DNA of 64,000 nt from Calamus simplicifolius (GCA_900491605.1 UESW01004257.1:214283-278282), one strand, 5' to 3'; shown: positions 43,843-54,679, numbered from the stretch's first letter. The notes: a model not told the origin generated them from the sequence alone. Numbers and translations are program-made.

Positions 43843-45519
43843 ATGGCAACACAAAGTGGTTCATGTTTTGCTGAAGGTCATTCTACGAATAGACCTCCTT
43901 TATTTAATGGAACCAACTATTCATATTGGAAAGCTAGAATGAGAATATTCATTCAAGCTTCTGACTATGAATTGTGGGGAGTAATAATAAATGGACCTAG
44001 TACACCCACACACCTTATTGATGGCACTATTGTTCCTAAGCCCGAAAGGGATTGGAATGATAATGATAGGAGAATGGCACAACTAAATGCTAAAGCCATT
44101 AATATCTTATATTGTTCCTTAGACTCTAATGAATTCAACCGAATCTCAACATGTAATTCCGCAAAAGAAATTTGGGATAGGTTGGAAATAACCATGAAGG
44201 AACAAACCAAGTTAAGGAATCAAAAATAAATATTTTGGTTCATAAATATGAATTGTTTACAATGGAACAAACTGAAACCATCACATGCATGTTCACTAGA
44301 TTCACTGATATTGTGAATGGTTTAAAGAGTCTTGGTAGAATTTATTCTAATGCTGACCTTGTGCGCAAAATTCTTAGGTCACTACCAAGATCGTGGGAAG
44401 CAAAAGTCACTGCATCCAAGAAGCAAAGGACCTCAATGCACTACCTTTAGAGGAGCTTCTAGGATCCTTAATGACCCACGAGCTGACATGAAGCAGCATG
44501 TTGAGGAGGAAACAAAAAGAAGAAAACTTGCCCTCAAGACTGCAGAAATGGAAGAGAGCAGCAGTGAAAGTAATGATGAGGATGATGATGAAACTGCTCT
44601 CTTGGCCAAAAAATTCAGAAGGTTTATGAGAAAAAGGCCCTTCCATAAAAAGAAATTTGGAGCAAGATTTGATGGAGAAAAGATAAGAAAAAGGACAAGG
44701 AGAAAGAAAAAGAAAAAGAGCCCTTAGTATGTTATGAGTGTAAAAAGCCAGGGCACTTTAAATATGATTGTCCTTTGCTGAAAAAGGCCTACAAGAAAAA
44801 GAAGAAAGCATACATGGCAACATGGTCTGATGAATCTTCCTCATCGGAAGAAGAAGAACAAAAGGAAGTTGCCAATATCTGCTTCATGGCCAACAACGAC
44901 GACAACGACAATGAGGTAAGTTCTGAAAACTCAAATGATGAATTTACATTTGATGAAATGTTTGAAGCTTTCAATGAATTGATGATTGATTTTAAATCTT
45001 TGAAAAAGAAGTATAAGTTTTTGAAAAATGATAATATTAGCTTAGCTAAAAGTAAAAATGAATTAGCTTTAGAAGTTAAGAACTTAACTAATGAAAAAGA
45101 AGAACTTAGGAAAGAAAGAGAAAATATTAATCAAGAAATAGATTTATTGAAATCTGAAACTAAACTCAACAAAAGATTTAAAAGTTCAATTAGAAACCTT
45201 AGCTTTAGAAAAAGAATCAATCTCTAAAGACAATGATTTATTAAAGAAAGATGTTAAAAAGTATAAAGACATTGTTGAAAAATTTACTCTAAGCTCAACA
45301 AAACTAAATATGATTTTAGATAGTCAAAAAGCTGTTTTTGACAAAGCAGGTTTAGGGTATAACACATTAAGGAAACAAAAATCTTTAAAGAATATTTTTA
45401 TAAAAGCCAACCAAAGTAATATAACTTGTTTCAAATGTAATGAAAAGGGTCATAAATCATTTGAATGCAAAACATTAAATAATAACAACAAGTTAAATAT
45501 CAAAGAAAGGAAAATATGA
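43843..45519 (+). pseudogene. Sirevirus gag with two zinc knuckles (frameshifted)
   Basis: Start ATG at 43843 (MATQSGSCFAEGHS) followed by the copia gag N-terminal signature RPPLFNGTNYSYWKARM. Frame breaks lie near 44225, 44450 and 44715. Knuckle 1 CYECKKPGHFKYDC is at about 44736. An acidic serine-rich part and a long lysine/glutamate coiled coil (44990-45200) follow. After another break, knuckle 2 CFKCNEKGHKSFEC is at about 45427. Most breaks are at or near A-runs, so sequencing error is possible for some of them. Confidence 0.88.
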
Positions 45520-46045
45520 AGTTGCCTAGTGATGTGTAGCCAAAAGATGATGGTACCTTCTGCTCAAGACATATGACGGGTGGATGAATTCAACCCTGTT
45601 TGTGACGCTAACACAAAGATGAGACTTTCTTGTATATTCGCATAGTATCTCCATTAATGATAGCAAATAGTCAATGTGTACTTAGTTGACTTATGAAAGT
45701 AAAATTGCTGACAATGCTAACATAAATGAGGATATGGCATCGTAGAGGTCAAAGTGGATCCTATGATTTTGAACAGTGAATGTCAATTTGGAAAACAAAC
45801 TCTTTCAAATCTAAAAATAACTTCTAGAGAACTTCACATTTCTAGAACCACTCTAGGAAAATGGAGTGATTGTAGATCTAGATATACTTTTGTCTCACAA
45901 AGATGAGACTTTCTCCTGAGAAAGTCACAAATCACTACCAAAAGTGGTGTAGTTGAAAGGAAAATAGGACTCTAGAAGACATGGCCCGTACCATGCTATG
46001 CGAAAGTAACCTACCAAAGTATTTTTGGGCGGAAGCTATTAACAC
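45520..46045 (+). pseudogene. Sirevirus protease-integrase region reduced by many small deletions
   Basis: Short collinear islands of the expected protein remain: WYL and CSRHMTG of the protease (45550-45580), WHRRGQ of the pre-integrase (45735-45752), CQFGKQT (45781-45801), TSREL and SRTTLG (45831-45858), SHKDETF (about 45893-45913), VVERK and then LEDMARTMLCES (45945-46010). The islands are separated by only a few bases where tens to hundreds are expected, and the intervening sequence is unrelated or missing. Roughly 1.5 kb of coding sequence is compressed to about 0.5 kb. The catalytic first and second acidic residues of integrase are not recognisable. Confidence 0.8.
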
Positions 46046-46048
46046 AGC

Positions 46049-47513
46049 ATGTTACATCTTAAATCGAGCTTAATAAGACCAATCTTAAAGAAAACACCTT
46101 ATGAATTATGGAATGAAAGAAAACCAAATATAAAATACTTTCATGCATTTGGATGTAAATGTTTCATTCATAATAATGGTAAAAACAACTTAGGAAAATT
46201 TGATGCTAAATCTGATGAAGGAATTTTTCTAGGTTATTCAACAACTAGTAAAGCTTATAGAATCTTTAACAAGAAAACCTTAATTGTTGAAGAATCCATA
46301 CATGTAGTGTTTGATGAATCTTTAGCAACTGGATCTGAAAAGATTGATGATGAGGAAGATACAAACATAATTGAAAAAGATCTTGAAAAACTTAATATTG
46401 AAGTATCTTCAGATCATGAGCAAGAAGCTAAAGATGATGATTCACATAAGGACGATGATGTCAATATTGATCATAATGATATAGATCTTCCAAGAGACTG
46501 GAGATATGCCCATAGTCATCCCAAGGAATTGATTATAGGTGATCCATCTCAAGGAATAAGAACTAGATCATATATGAGAAATATTAGTAATCATCTTGCA
46601 TTTGTATCACAAATTGAACCTAAAACTATAGAAGAAGCTGAAAAAGATAATAATTGGATGTTAGCAATGCAAGAAGAATTAAATCAATTTACAAGAAATA
46701 ATGTATGGACTTTAGTTGAAAGACCTAAAAATCATTCAGTAATAGGATCAAAATGGGTTTTTAGAAATAAACTAGATGAAAATGGCATAGTAATTAGAAA
46801 CAAAGCTAGATTAGTTGCAAAAGGATATAATCAAGAAGAAGGCATTGATTTTGATGAAACTTTTGCACCTGTAGCTAGATTAGAAGCTATTAGGCTATTA
46901 CTAGCATTTGCATGTCACATGAACATTAATTTATTTCAAATGGATGTTAAAAGCGCATTTTTAAATGGATTTATAAATGAAGAAGTTATGTAGAACAACC
47001 ACCAGGTTTTATAGATCACGAATTTTCAAATCACGTTTTTAAATTACACAAAGCATTATATGGTTTGAAACAAGCACCTAGAGCTTGGTATGATAGGTTA
47101 AGTAAATTCTTAATTGAAAATGATTTCACAAGAGGAAATGTTGATAAAACATATTTTTGAAAAGAAAAAGTAAAGATTTACTTGTAGTACAAATATATGT
47201 TGATGACATTGTTTTTGGTGCTACTAACGATTCTCTATGTCAAGAATTTGCTAAGTTAATGCAGGGAGAATTCGAGATGAGCATGATGGGAGAACTCAAC
47301 TTCTTCCTTGGACTCCAAATCAAACAAAGCAAAGAGGGTATCTTTATCAACCAAACAAAGTACACAAGAGAGATTCTAAAGAAATTTGGTATGGAATCAA
47401 TTAAACCCCTCGGAACACCAATGAGTCCTTCATGCAAGCTGGACAAAGATGAAGAAGGTAAAAAGGTTGATCAAAGTATTATCGAGGTATTATCGGATCC
47501 CTTCTTTATTTAA
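46049..47513 (+). pseudogene. Sirevirus integrase C-terminus and reverse transcriptase (two frameshifts)
   Basis: 46049-46993 is open: TPYELWNERKPNIKYFHAFG, FLGYSTTSKAYRIFN, then RT from LAMQEELNQFTRNNVWTLVE through GSKWVFRNKLDENG, KARLVAKGYNQEEGIDFDE and FQMDVKSAFLNG to a break at 46991. The next frame gives LYGLKQAPRAWYDR, and the third frame 47157-47513 starts before the catalytic IYVDDIVFGATN and continues FEMSMMGELNFFLGLQI. A further shift near 47490 leads to RNase H. Catalytic residues are intact. Confidence 0.92.
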
Positions 47514-47533
47514 CAGCAAGTAGACCAGATATT

Positions 47534-48142
47534 ATGTTTTCTGTATGTTTATGTGCTAGATTTCAATCAGAACCTAAAGAATCACACTTAATAGCTGTTA
47601 AAAGAATACTAAGATACTTAAGTGGAACAAAAAATGTAGGTTTATGGTATTCTAGAGACTCCACATTAAATCTAATTGCATACTCAGATTCTGATTATGC
47701 CGGATGCAAGTTAGATAGAAAAAGCACAAGTGGTGCATGCCAATTTTTAGGAAGTAACTTAATCTCATGGTTTAGCAAAAAGCAAAATTCGGTTGCATTA
47801 TCTACTGCGGAAGCAGAATATGTTGCAGCTGGAAGTTGCTGTGCTCAAATCCTATGGATTAAGAGACAACTTGAAGACTATGGTATCACACTTGATAAGA
47901 CACCCATAAGATGTGATAATACAAGTGCAATAAATCTTACTAAAAATCCAATTCAACATTCAAGAACAAAGCATATTGAAATACGATATCACTTTATAAG
48001 AGAACATGTAGCCAATAATGAAATTTGTCTTGATTATGTGAATACTGAAGAACAACTTGCAGATATATTAACAAAACCCTTAAGTGAAGAAAGATTTTGT
48101 TATCTTAGAGGAGAATTAGGAGTTTGTGATCCTTTGGAATAG
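47534..48142 (+). pseudogene. Sirevirus RNase H domain (open, but lacks its own start context)
   Basis: 202 residues in one frame: RFQSEPKESHLIAVKRILRY, AYSDSDYAGCKLDRKSTSG (acidic site), SWFSKKQNSVALSTAEAEYV, IRCDNTSAINLTKNP, HIEIRYHFIREHV, LADILTKPLSEERF, ending LGVCDPLE at a natural polyprotein stop (48140-48142). It is the C-terminal part of the polyprotein, so the ATG is internal. Complete except for the frameshift upstream. Confidence 0.93.
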
Positions 48143-48634
48143 TTTTCTGAAACTCTTAAGGACATCTATCTAGATTTCATCATTTTCTTGAAAAATCTTG
48201 ATATTTCAATAAGGAAATCTATCTAGATCTTGATTCATGTTTCCCCAATTGCTAAAGAACTTTAATCTATAATTTGATGATTAATTTGAATAGTTTCAAA
48301 TCTTGAAACTCAATTTTTTATCTCTGAAACTGTTAGAGTCGACTCTGACAGTTTGCGGAGTCGACACCTGAGTTTTTGATTTTCTGTCTAAGTGATTAGA
48401 GCCGACTCTGGCTTTTGTGGAGCCGACTCTAATACGAGCGCTGACAGACTTTCTGGCTCGGAGCCGACACCCAGTTTTCGGGAGTCGACTCTAAGTCGAG
48501 TTAGGTCAAAAATAAAAAGGCGGAGTCGACCCCCAATCATTCCAATCGTCTCCTAAACCGTTCCTAAGAACTCCAAAACTTTTCCAACTTCCCCAAATCC
48601 ACTCAAAACCCTTGATTAACTTCCAATCCTCTCA
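48143..48634 (+). promoter_or_regulatory. Spacer between pol and ORF3 with the same GTCGAC palindromes as the LTR
   Basis: 492 bp without a gene. Between 48330 and 48530 there are two exact GAGTCGACTC sites (48336-48345; 48482-48491) and at least five variants (gagtcgacac, gagccgactc twice, gagccgacac, gagtcgaccc), the same word array found in U3. An obvious TATA box is not seen. It may act as an internal promoter or enhancer for ORF3 (inference). Confidence 0.6.
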
Positions 48635-49996
48635 ATGGCACCAAAGAGGCGCGGATTCGTCGCTGGAGCATCCGTTCCAACGAGAAGACGCACGGTTCGA
48701 AGGCAACCATCGCCTTCTTCCTCTTCGGCCACTCAAGAGGATTCTCCACCTTCACCCTCATCTCCTAAGGTTGATCAATTAGCTGGTAAGACCATTACCA
48801 CTGGGAGAAAAGTTAATTTTGATTTATTTGAATCGGAGGGTTTCTCTATTGGAAGAAATTTAAGGGATATGGGATGGGAGAAAGTGTGCTCACTAGATTT
48901 ACCCACATATCCAGCATTGGTAAGAGAGTTTTATAATGGATTAAGCAGAGGAGAAGGAGGATTGATAAGCACAGTGAGAGGAACTAGGGTTACGGTAACA
49001 ACTGAGATTCTTGGAACCCTATTAGAAATGCCCACTGTTGGTTTAATGGAATGTCAACTTAATGACAGAAGTGGTGCACTATCAAGGATGCTAGGAAGAG
49101 ATGTGACTGAGTTCGAAGAGATCTTTGCAAATCAGTTAAACCTAGAACTCAGATTATTGCATAATATATGTGGTAGAATCTTATTTCCAAAAATAGGGAG
49201 ATTTGAGTATGTCTCGGAGCGAGACGTTCTGATGATGGACTGCATTATAACTGGAAGGCCAGTCAATTTAGCTGGCATGATGATAGGATACATGGCAGAG
49301 GCAGCTACTAAGAAAAGATCAACACTGCCATACGGTATGATTCTGACACTAGTTTTTAGAAGCCAGGGTGTGCTCATAATGGAAAATGAACCTTTAAGAA
49401 AACTGAGACACACTGATTATTACAGCATTTCTACTATTCATAGAATGGGATTTAAGAAAGTTAATGGTGTTTGGATGAGGAGAGAGGAAAGAACAGATAG
49501 GGATGGTGCAGAGGGAACCAGACTAGAAGAAATCCCGGGACCATCTACTGCGGGACCATCAGTCCCTGATTCATCTTTTGCGGGACCTTCGTCTGCTGGA
49601 CCTTCGGAGGCCGGACCAAGTTCTATTCCATCACCTCCACATCAGCCTATAACAAATTCTGGAGGATTTTCTAATGAACAACTTGATCAGTTAAGAAGCT
49701 TACTTGCTGAGTATGACAGTCACAGGTCAAATGAAATTAATCAATTGAAAGAAGACTTTAATCAGTTAAAAGAAGAATTAAATTCGAGACTGGACATGCT
49801 ATCCTTTACCTTAGGCAGTTCTGTGGAATCCTTTGGAGCTGAGCTTCACAAGATCTTCGAAAGGATGGAAGGCATTGCCGATGGATCAGGATCGTATGTT
49901 CATGCAACGGGTCAATTGAAGAAGGATATTGACCTTGCAGTCTCTCAAATCGAAGCCTGCCTTGAAAATTTTAAGAAGCACAAAAAGATGATGTAA
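48635..49996 (+). CDS. Sirevirus ORF3 (envelope-position protein), intact, 453 aa
   Basis: Third ORF after pol, the position of the envelope-like ORF described for SIRE-type elements. Start MAPKRRGFVAGASV. Residues 1-45 are basic and serine/proline-rich. About 60-290 form a globular region (LFESEGFSIGRNLRDMGWEK; PALVREFYNGLSRGEGG; VRGTRVTVTTEILGTLLEMP; LELRLLHNICGRILFP) that resembles the putative plant transposon protein domain found in many plant repeats. About 300-345 is a low-complexity PSxAGPSxAGPS linker. 350-453 is a heptad-rich coiled coil (EINQLKEDFNQLKEELNSRL). No signal peptide or clear membrane span is visible, so a true envelope role is not supported. It is the only intact protein in the window. 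Function unknown. Confidence 0.85.
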   Translation: MAPKRRGFVAGASVPTRRRTVRRQPSPSSSSATQEDSPPSPSSPKVDQLAGKTITTGRKVNFDLFESEGFSIGRNLRDMGWEKVCSLDLPTYPALVREFYNGLSRGEGGLISTVRGTRVTVTTEILGTLLEMPTVGLMECQLNDRSGALSRMLGRDVTEFEEIFANQLNLELRLLHNICGRILFPKIGRFEYVSERDVLMMDCIITGRPVNLAGMMIGYMAEAATKKRSTLPYGMILTLVFRSQGVLIMENEPLRKLRHTDYYSISTIHRMGFKKVNGVWMRREERTDRDGAEGTRLEEIPGPSTAGPSVPDSSFAGPSSAGPSEAGPSSIPSPPHQPITNSGGFSNEQLDQLRSLLAEYDSHRSNEINQLKEDFNQLKEELNSRLDMLSFTLGSSVESFGAELHKIFERMEGIADGSGSYVHATGQLKKDIDLAVSQIEACLENFKKHKKMM

Positions 49997-50638
49997 TGGA
50001 GATAATAGGTCATCTAAAGAAAATTGTATTCAAGCACATTTGATCTTGTTTTAGAGTTTGATAGCTTGTACTTAGGAAGTTTTTGATTATCCAATGTATT
50101 TCATTTTGAAATGTAAATGAATCAACTGATGTAATGGTTCTTGCATATGAAATACAATTTCACTTTTTCAAATTTTGATTGATTGGATTCCTATGCTTTA
50201 TTGAGATTATAAATTTTTCTTTACTCTCCTTATTGCTAATAACAAAAAAGGGGGAGAGATAGTTGTGTATATGCAAAGAAAGAAAAGATTATATATGCAT
50301 AAAGAAAGAAAGAAAGGGGGAGAAGGGAGAATTAATTGTTTATGCAAAATGAATTGAAATGATTAATCAGTTACAATTTGATGTTTATATATAAGAGGAG
50401 CTACTCAATGCAGGGGGAGCTTAACAAAAAGCTCATTTACAATCTTATGCACATTAAGTTTAACAATTCAATATTGATGGATTATATTGAACTCATGTAC
50501 AATTTTAAAGTTTACATTGAACATTGGCATCAAACCTTAATTTCAATGGTTTAAAGTTAAAATGACTATAATCCTTAGTTTGATTGAATTTTGAATGCAT
50601 ATACTCAAAGTTTTTGTTATCATCAAAAAGGGGGAGAT
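49997..50638 (+). promoter_or_regulatory. Sirevirus 3' untranslated region with repeated polypurine tracts
   Basis: Purine tracts of the type aaaaagggggaga occur at 50244-50259, about 50301-50330, 50412-50419 (short) and 50625-50637; the last abuts the 3' LTR and is the functional candidate. Multiplied polypurine tracts before the 3' LTR are a known Sirevirus hallmark. Confidence 0.85.
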
Positions 50639-52094
50639 TGTTGACCCAATTGATGATTTTGATGATTAACAAAACTATTTGAGTATAATTTTTGAAGGCT
50701 CTGATGATTTTGATTTAGTGTTTCAGCCTATAAGACTATTGAAAGATCAAAATCAAGAGTTACAATGTGTTCTGGATCGAATCTAATGTCTAGGTAAGAA
50801 TTGCAGACATTAGAGTCGACTCCGAGAATCACAGAGCCGACTCCGGAACTGGCACGGTCATTAGAGTCGACTCCGAGACTGTGAGAGTCGACTCTCACAG
50901 ACGAGCAGAAAGTCGATTTTTCTGGCTCCAACCTAGAGTCGACTCCGGGTAAGTTAGAGTCGACTCCGGAAAAGTTTCTTGTCGACCCCAGAAAAGCCAG
51001 AGACGACTCCGGAAATATCATTTTAAAACGCCTCGAGCTAGAGCCGACTCCAGAAAAGTTAGAGTCGACTCCAACCCACCTGGAACGAAAAACGAAGTTG
51101 CCAGATCAGCTCTAACGGTAACTTTTCTATTTTTACTCATTTCTAACGGATATATTTTGATAGAAGGTACACTCCAACGGATAGTTTTATTCCAAAAGAG
51201 GTGTAAAAGAAATCTATAAAAAGGGAGTCTATTGTTCAAAAAAAGAGAAAAAAAAGAAAAATCTGAAAAAAAGAGAGACAAATCCCATTTCAAAAATCCG
51301 TGAGCTTGAATCTTGAAAGGAAAACCTTCTAGCTCAAATCCACTCCACTCCAAAAGCTCAAGAGGAATCCAAAGCGTTCAAAATCAAAGTCTTGGAGGAT
51401 TTCCCAACTTGGAGAAAGGAGATTCATTTCTTGCTTTTCAACCTTCTCAACTGCTTCAACTGTGAAGAATCGGAGCTGAGGCTTGATTCAATCCAGCAAG
51501 GAGAAGAAGAAAAGAAGAAAAGAAGAAAAGCTCAAAAGCCAACCTATCTTCAAATCAGGCTTTTCTAAACCTTGTTATTAATTTGTATATTTGCTCATTG
51601 AGGAGCTTTGTATTCACACACAATACTTATCTTATTTTTGCCTAGTTCAATCTGGGGGATTGAACTAGAGGAGGTAGTTTTACCTCGGTTAAGCTTGTTT
51701 AAGCTTGGGTTAGTTGTGAGCCCGTGAAAAACAACGTGTAGGGTTTTGTGCTGGTAAGCCCGAGTAAAACCAGCTGGGTTCGTTGTGCACCCGGTAAAAC
51801 AACAAGTTTGAGTTGTGAGCTTGGAAAACAACTCGGCTGTAATCTAGAGAGATTATAGTGTGGACCCAAGTGAATCTTGGGAGTGGACGTAGGTGTTGGA
51901 TACACCGAACCACTATAAAATCTTTTGTGTTTGCAGTGTCTCATTGTCTCTTTATCTATCTCTATCTTACTCACTGCACTTTATAGTTATCTTGCATTTG
52001 CCCTCATTAATCTCAAGCAAACTATTTTAAAAAGGGCTAATTTTTTAAAGAACCCAATTCACCCCCCCCCCTTGGGTTGCCATCTGGGCCAACA
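50639..52094 (+). repeat. Sirevirus 3' LTR
   Basis: 1,456 bp, near identical to 42323-43780. Visible differences are mostly one-base homopolymer length changes, a 3-base aga difference near 51520 and a t/a change near 51550. The U3 palindrome array is repeated here at about 50806-51076. Confidence 0.95.
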
Positions 52095-53474
52095 GAGGTG
52101 TATGTGGATGACATGCTGACCAAGAGCATCAGTGCAGCTGACCATATCACCGACCTTGAGGAGACCTTCAATAACTTGCGCCGGTATCAGATGAGGCTTA
52201 ACCCCCACAAATGCGCCTTCGGAGTGGCAGCAGGCAAGTTTCTGGGTTTTATGGTGACCCAGCGAGGGATCGAAGCCAACCCTGATAAGATCAGGGCTAT
52301 CTTGGAGATGAGGCCCCCAGCCAACAAGAAGGAGGTACAATGCCTGACGGGGAGGGTGGCGGCATTGAGTCATTTCATGTCAAGATCGGCAGAAAGGTGC
52401 CTGCCCTTCTTTAAGACGTTGTGCAAGGTCAATGGCTTCGAATGGAGAAAGGAGTGTCAGGGTGCCTTTGAGGAGTTGAAGCAGTTTCTATCCACTCCCC
52501 CGCTGTTGTCCAAGCCTAAGAATGGAGAGGAGCTCTTCCTATATCTTGCAGTCTCCCCTGAGGCTATCAGCTCTGTGCTCATGCGCATGGATGCCGATGG
52601 GATTCAGAAGCCAATCTATTATACCAGCAATGTACTCCATGACGCCGAGACCAGGTACTCTAGAACCAAGAAGATTATTTTTGCCTTGGTGGTCTCTGCT
52701 CAATGCTTCCGACCTTATTTTCAAGCTCATCCCATCGTGGTGCTCATGGACCAGCCTCTTCGAACCATCTTATCTTGCCCCGACACCTCCGATCGGCTAA
52801 CCAAATGGGCCATTAAACTAAGTGAGTTTGACCTGTCCATCCGGCCAAGGTCAGCCATGAAGTCTCAGGTGTTGGCTGATTTCTTGGTCGAGTGTTTCTG
52901 GACCGAGAGAGATATGGAGGAGGTGCACCCGGAGGAGTGTGTAGACCCTCCCTCGACTGAGGAGACGGAGGACTGGATCTTGCATGTGGATGGAGCCGCA
53001 AATTCTCAAGGAAGCGGAGCCGGACTCATTCTCACGAGCCCGGAGGGAGACACAGTGGAGTATGCTCTCAGATTCCAGTTCCCGGCAACTAATAACCAGG
53101 CGGAGTATGAAGCCTTGTTAGCGGAGATGAAGTTGGCCGAGAAGTTAGGTGCTGGATGTTTGAGGGCCTTCACGGACTCTCAGCTTGTTTCTAGGCAGAT
53201 CACCGGGGAGTACGAAGCTAGGGACCCAACCATGTCCCGATATTTGAGCAAGGTGCAATCCCAAGCCTCTCGTTTCTCTTACTTCCGCATCAGCTACATC
53301 CCCAGAGTGGAGAATGCATGGGCCGATGCATTATCCCGCTTAGCCACTTCGGCCGACAGGATGCTGGAAAAACATATGTGGAGCACCTACAAGCCCCGAG
53401 CATCGAAGTTGCAGATGAAGCATTGCCGGTGGAGCAAGAGCCCTCCTGGATGGACGCCTACATCCGATATTTGA
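52095..53474 (+). pseudogene. Gypsy-B reverse transcriptase C-terminus, RNase H and second RNase H
   Basis: Continues the RT split by the Sirevirus: catalytic VYVDDMLTKS, RMRLNPHKCAFGVAAGKFLGFMV, then the connection KKEVQCLTGRVAALSHFMSR, the gypsy RNase H (NGEELFLYLAVSPEAISSVL; KPIYYTSNVL) and, after a spacer, a second RNase H of the archaeal/dual type (LHVDGAANSQGSGAGLIL; NNQAEYEALLAEMKLA; AFTDSQLV; PRVENAWADALSRLA). The frame is open to 53474, but the last roughly 40 codons are out of frame relative to integrase. The dual RNase H is diagnostic of the Tat lineage. Confidence 0.94.
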
Positions 53475-54679
53475 CCGACGACACTCTCCCAAAGAACCCC
53501 GCTGAGGCCAGGCTACTCAGGCGGAGGGCCCCGAGATTCTTGATGATGGACGGGAAGCTTTATCAGAGATCCTTCTCATACCCAGTCCGTAGGTGCGTGG
53601 GGCCGGCTGAATTAGATTACATCCTCCAGAAGATCCATGAAGGCATCTGTGGGAGTCACCTGGGGGGCAGAGCCCTAGCCTACAAGGCCTTGCGGCAGGG
53701 GTACTTCTGGCTGACAATGAAGGAGGACGCGGCCGAGCTTGTTAAGAGATGTGATAGCTGTCAGCATCATGCTAATATCCAGCGATAGCCAACGTCTCAC
53801 CTAACCCCCTTAGTAGCACCCTGTCCCTTCGCCCAGTGGGGCATGGATATCCTGGGACCATTTCCCCCGGCCTCCGGACAGCGAAAATTCCTCTTGGTGG
53901 CAGTGGATCACTTCACCAAGTGGGTTGAAGCCGAGGCCCTTGCCAAGATCACAGAAAGTAAAGTGAGATCCTTCTTTTGGAAGTCCATCATATGTCAGTT
54001 TGGGCTACCGCACACCCTGGTCACTGATAATGGCCGGCAATTCGATAATGCGCCCTTCCGGGAGTTCTGCTCCGAGCTGGGCATCCATCAGAGGTTCACT
54101 TCCGTCGGGCACCCTTAGACCAACGGGGCGGCTGAGGTGACTAATCGGATCATTCTCCAGGGGCTGAGGTCTCGGCTAGATGACTACAAGGGAAGATGGG
54201 TGGAGGAGCTCCCCAACGTGCTATGGGCCTACCACAAAATGCCGCGAGCCCCCACCGGTGAGACGCCATTCAGCTTAGTCTTTGGATCCGAAGCCGTCAT
54301 CCCGGTGGAGGTTGGCTCACCGAGCCCTTGGGTGGAATCATAGAGCGAGGAAGGCAACCCAGACCAGCTGCGAGCCAACCTCGACCTGGTGGAGGAAATG
54401 CGAGACCGAGCGCGACTTCGGATGGCGGTCTACCGGCAACGAGCCGCTAAATATTACAACGCCCGTGTGCACCCCAGGACTTTCCTGCCAGGAGACCTGA
54501 TCCTTCGACGGGCTGAGGTCTCAAAGCCAACAGAGGGAGGCAAGCTAGCTCCAAATTGGGAAGGACCTTATTGGATCGCCGAGACACTTCACCACGGAGC
54601 TTACAAGATTAAGGAGCTCGATGGGAAGCCACTCCCTAGGACATGGAATGCAGATAACCTTCGCCGGTACTATCAGTAA
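53440..54679 (+). pseudogene. Gypsy-B integrase (frame and stop defects)
   Basis: 53318-53788 (real from about 53400): HEGICGSHLGGRALAYKAL and CDSCQHH form the HHCC zinc domain, ending in a tag at 53786. 53843-54118: MDILGPFPPASGQ (first D), VDHFTKWVEAEAL, LVTDNGRQFDN (second D), with a tag after GHP. The next open stretch has NGAAEVTNRIILQGL (third site, E) and NVLWAYHKMPRAPTGETPFSLVFG. 54389-54679 is the C-terminal part (YYNARVHPRTFLPGDLILRRAE, APNWEGPYWI). No chromodomain. The stop at 54677-54679 is the natural pol end. Confidence 0.92.

Larger units (their letters stand above)
42323..52094 (+). mobile_element. Sirevirus (Maximus/SIRE-type Ty1/copia), recent insertion into Gypsy-B RT
   Basis: 9,772 bp with LTRs of 1,458 and 1,456 bp and a perfect target duplication GAGGT (42318-42322; 52095-52099). 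Met primer site, long gag with two zinc knuckles and coiled coil, eroded protease/integrase, RT, RNase H, an additional ORF after pol, and a repeated polypurine tract before the 3' LTR together mark a Sirevirus. LTRs differ by about one or two substitutions plus single-base and short indels, mostly in homopolymers, so insertion was recent. Confidence 0.95.

Noticed and set aside
48635..49996. ORF3 as a true envelope glycoprotein making the element an infectious retrovirus
   Set aside because: No signal peptide, membrane anchor or cysteine-rich ectodomain is visible, and pol is defective.
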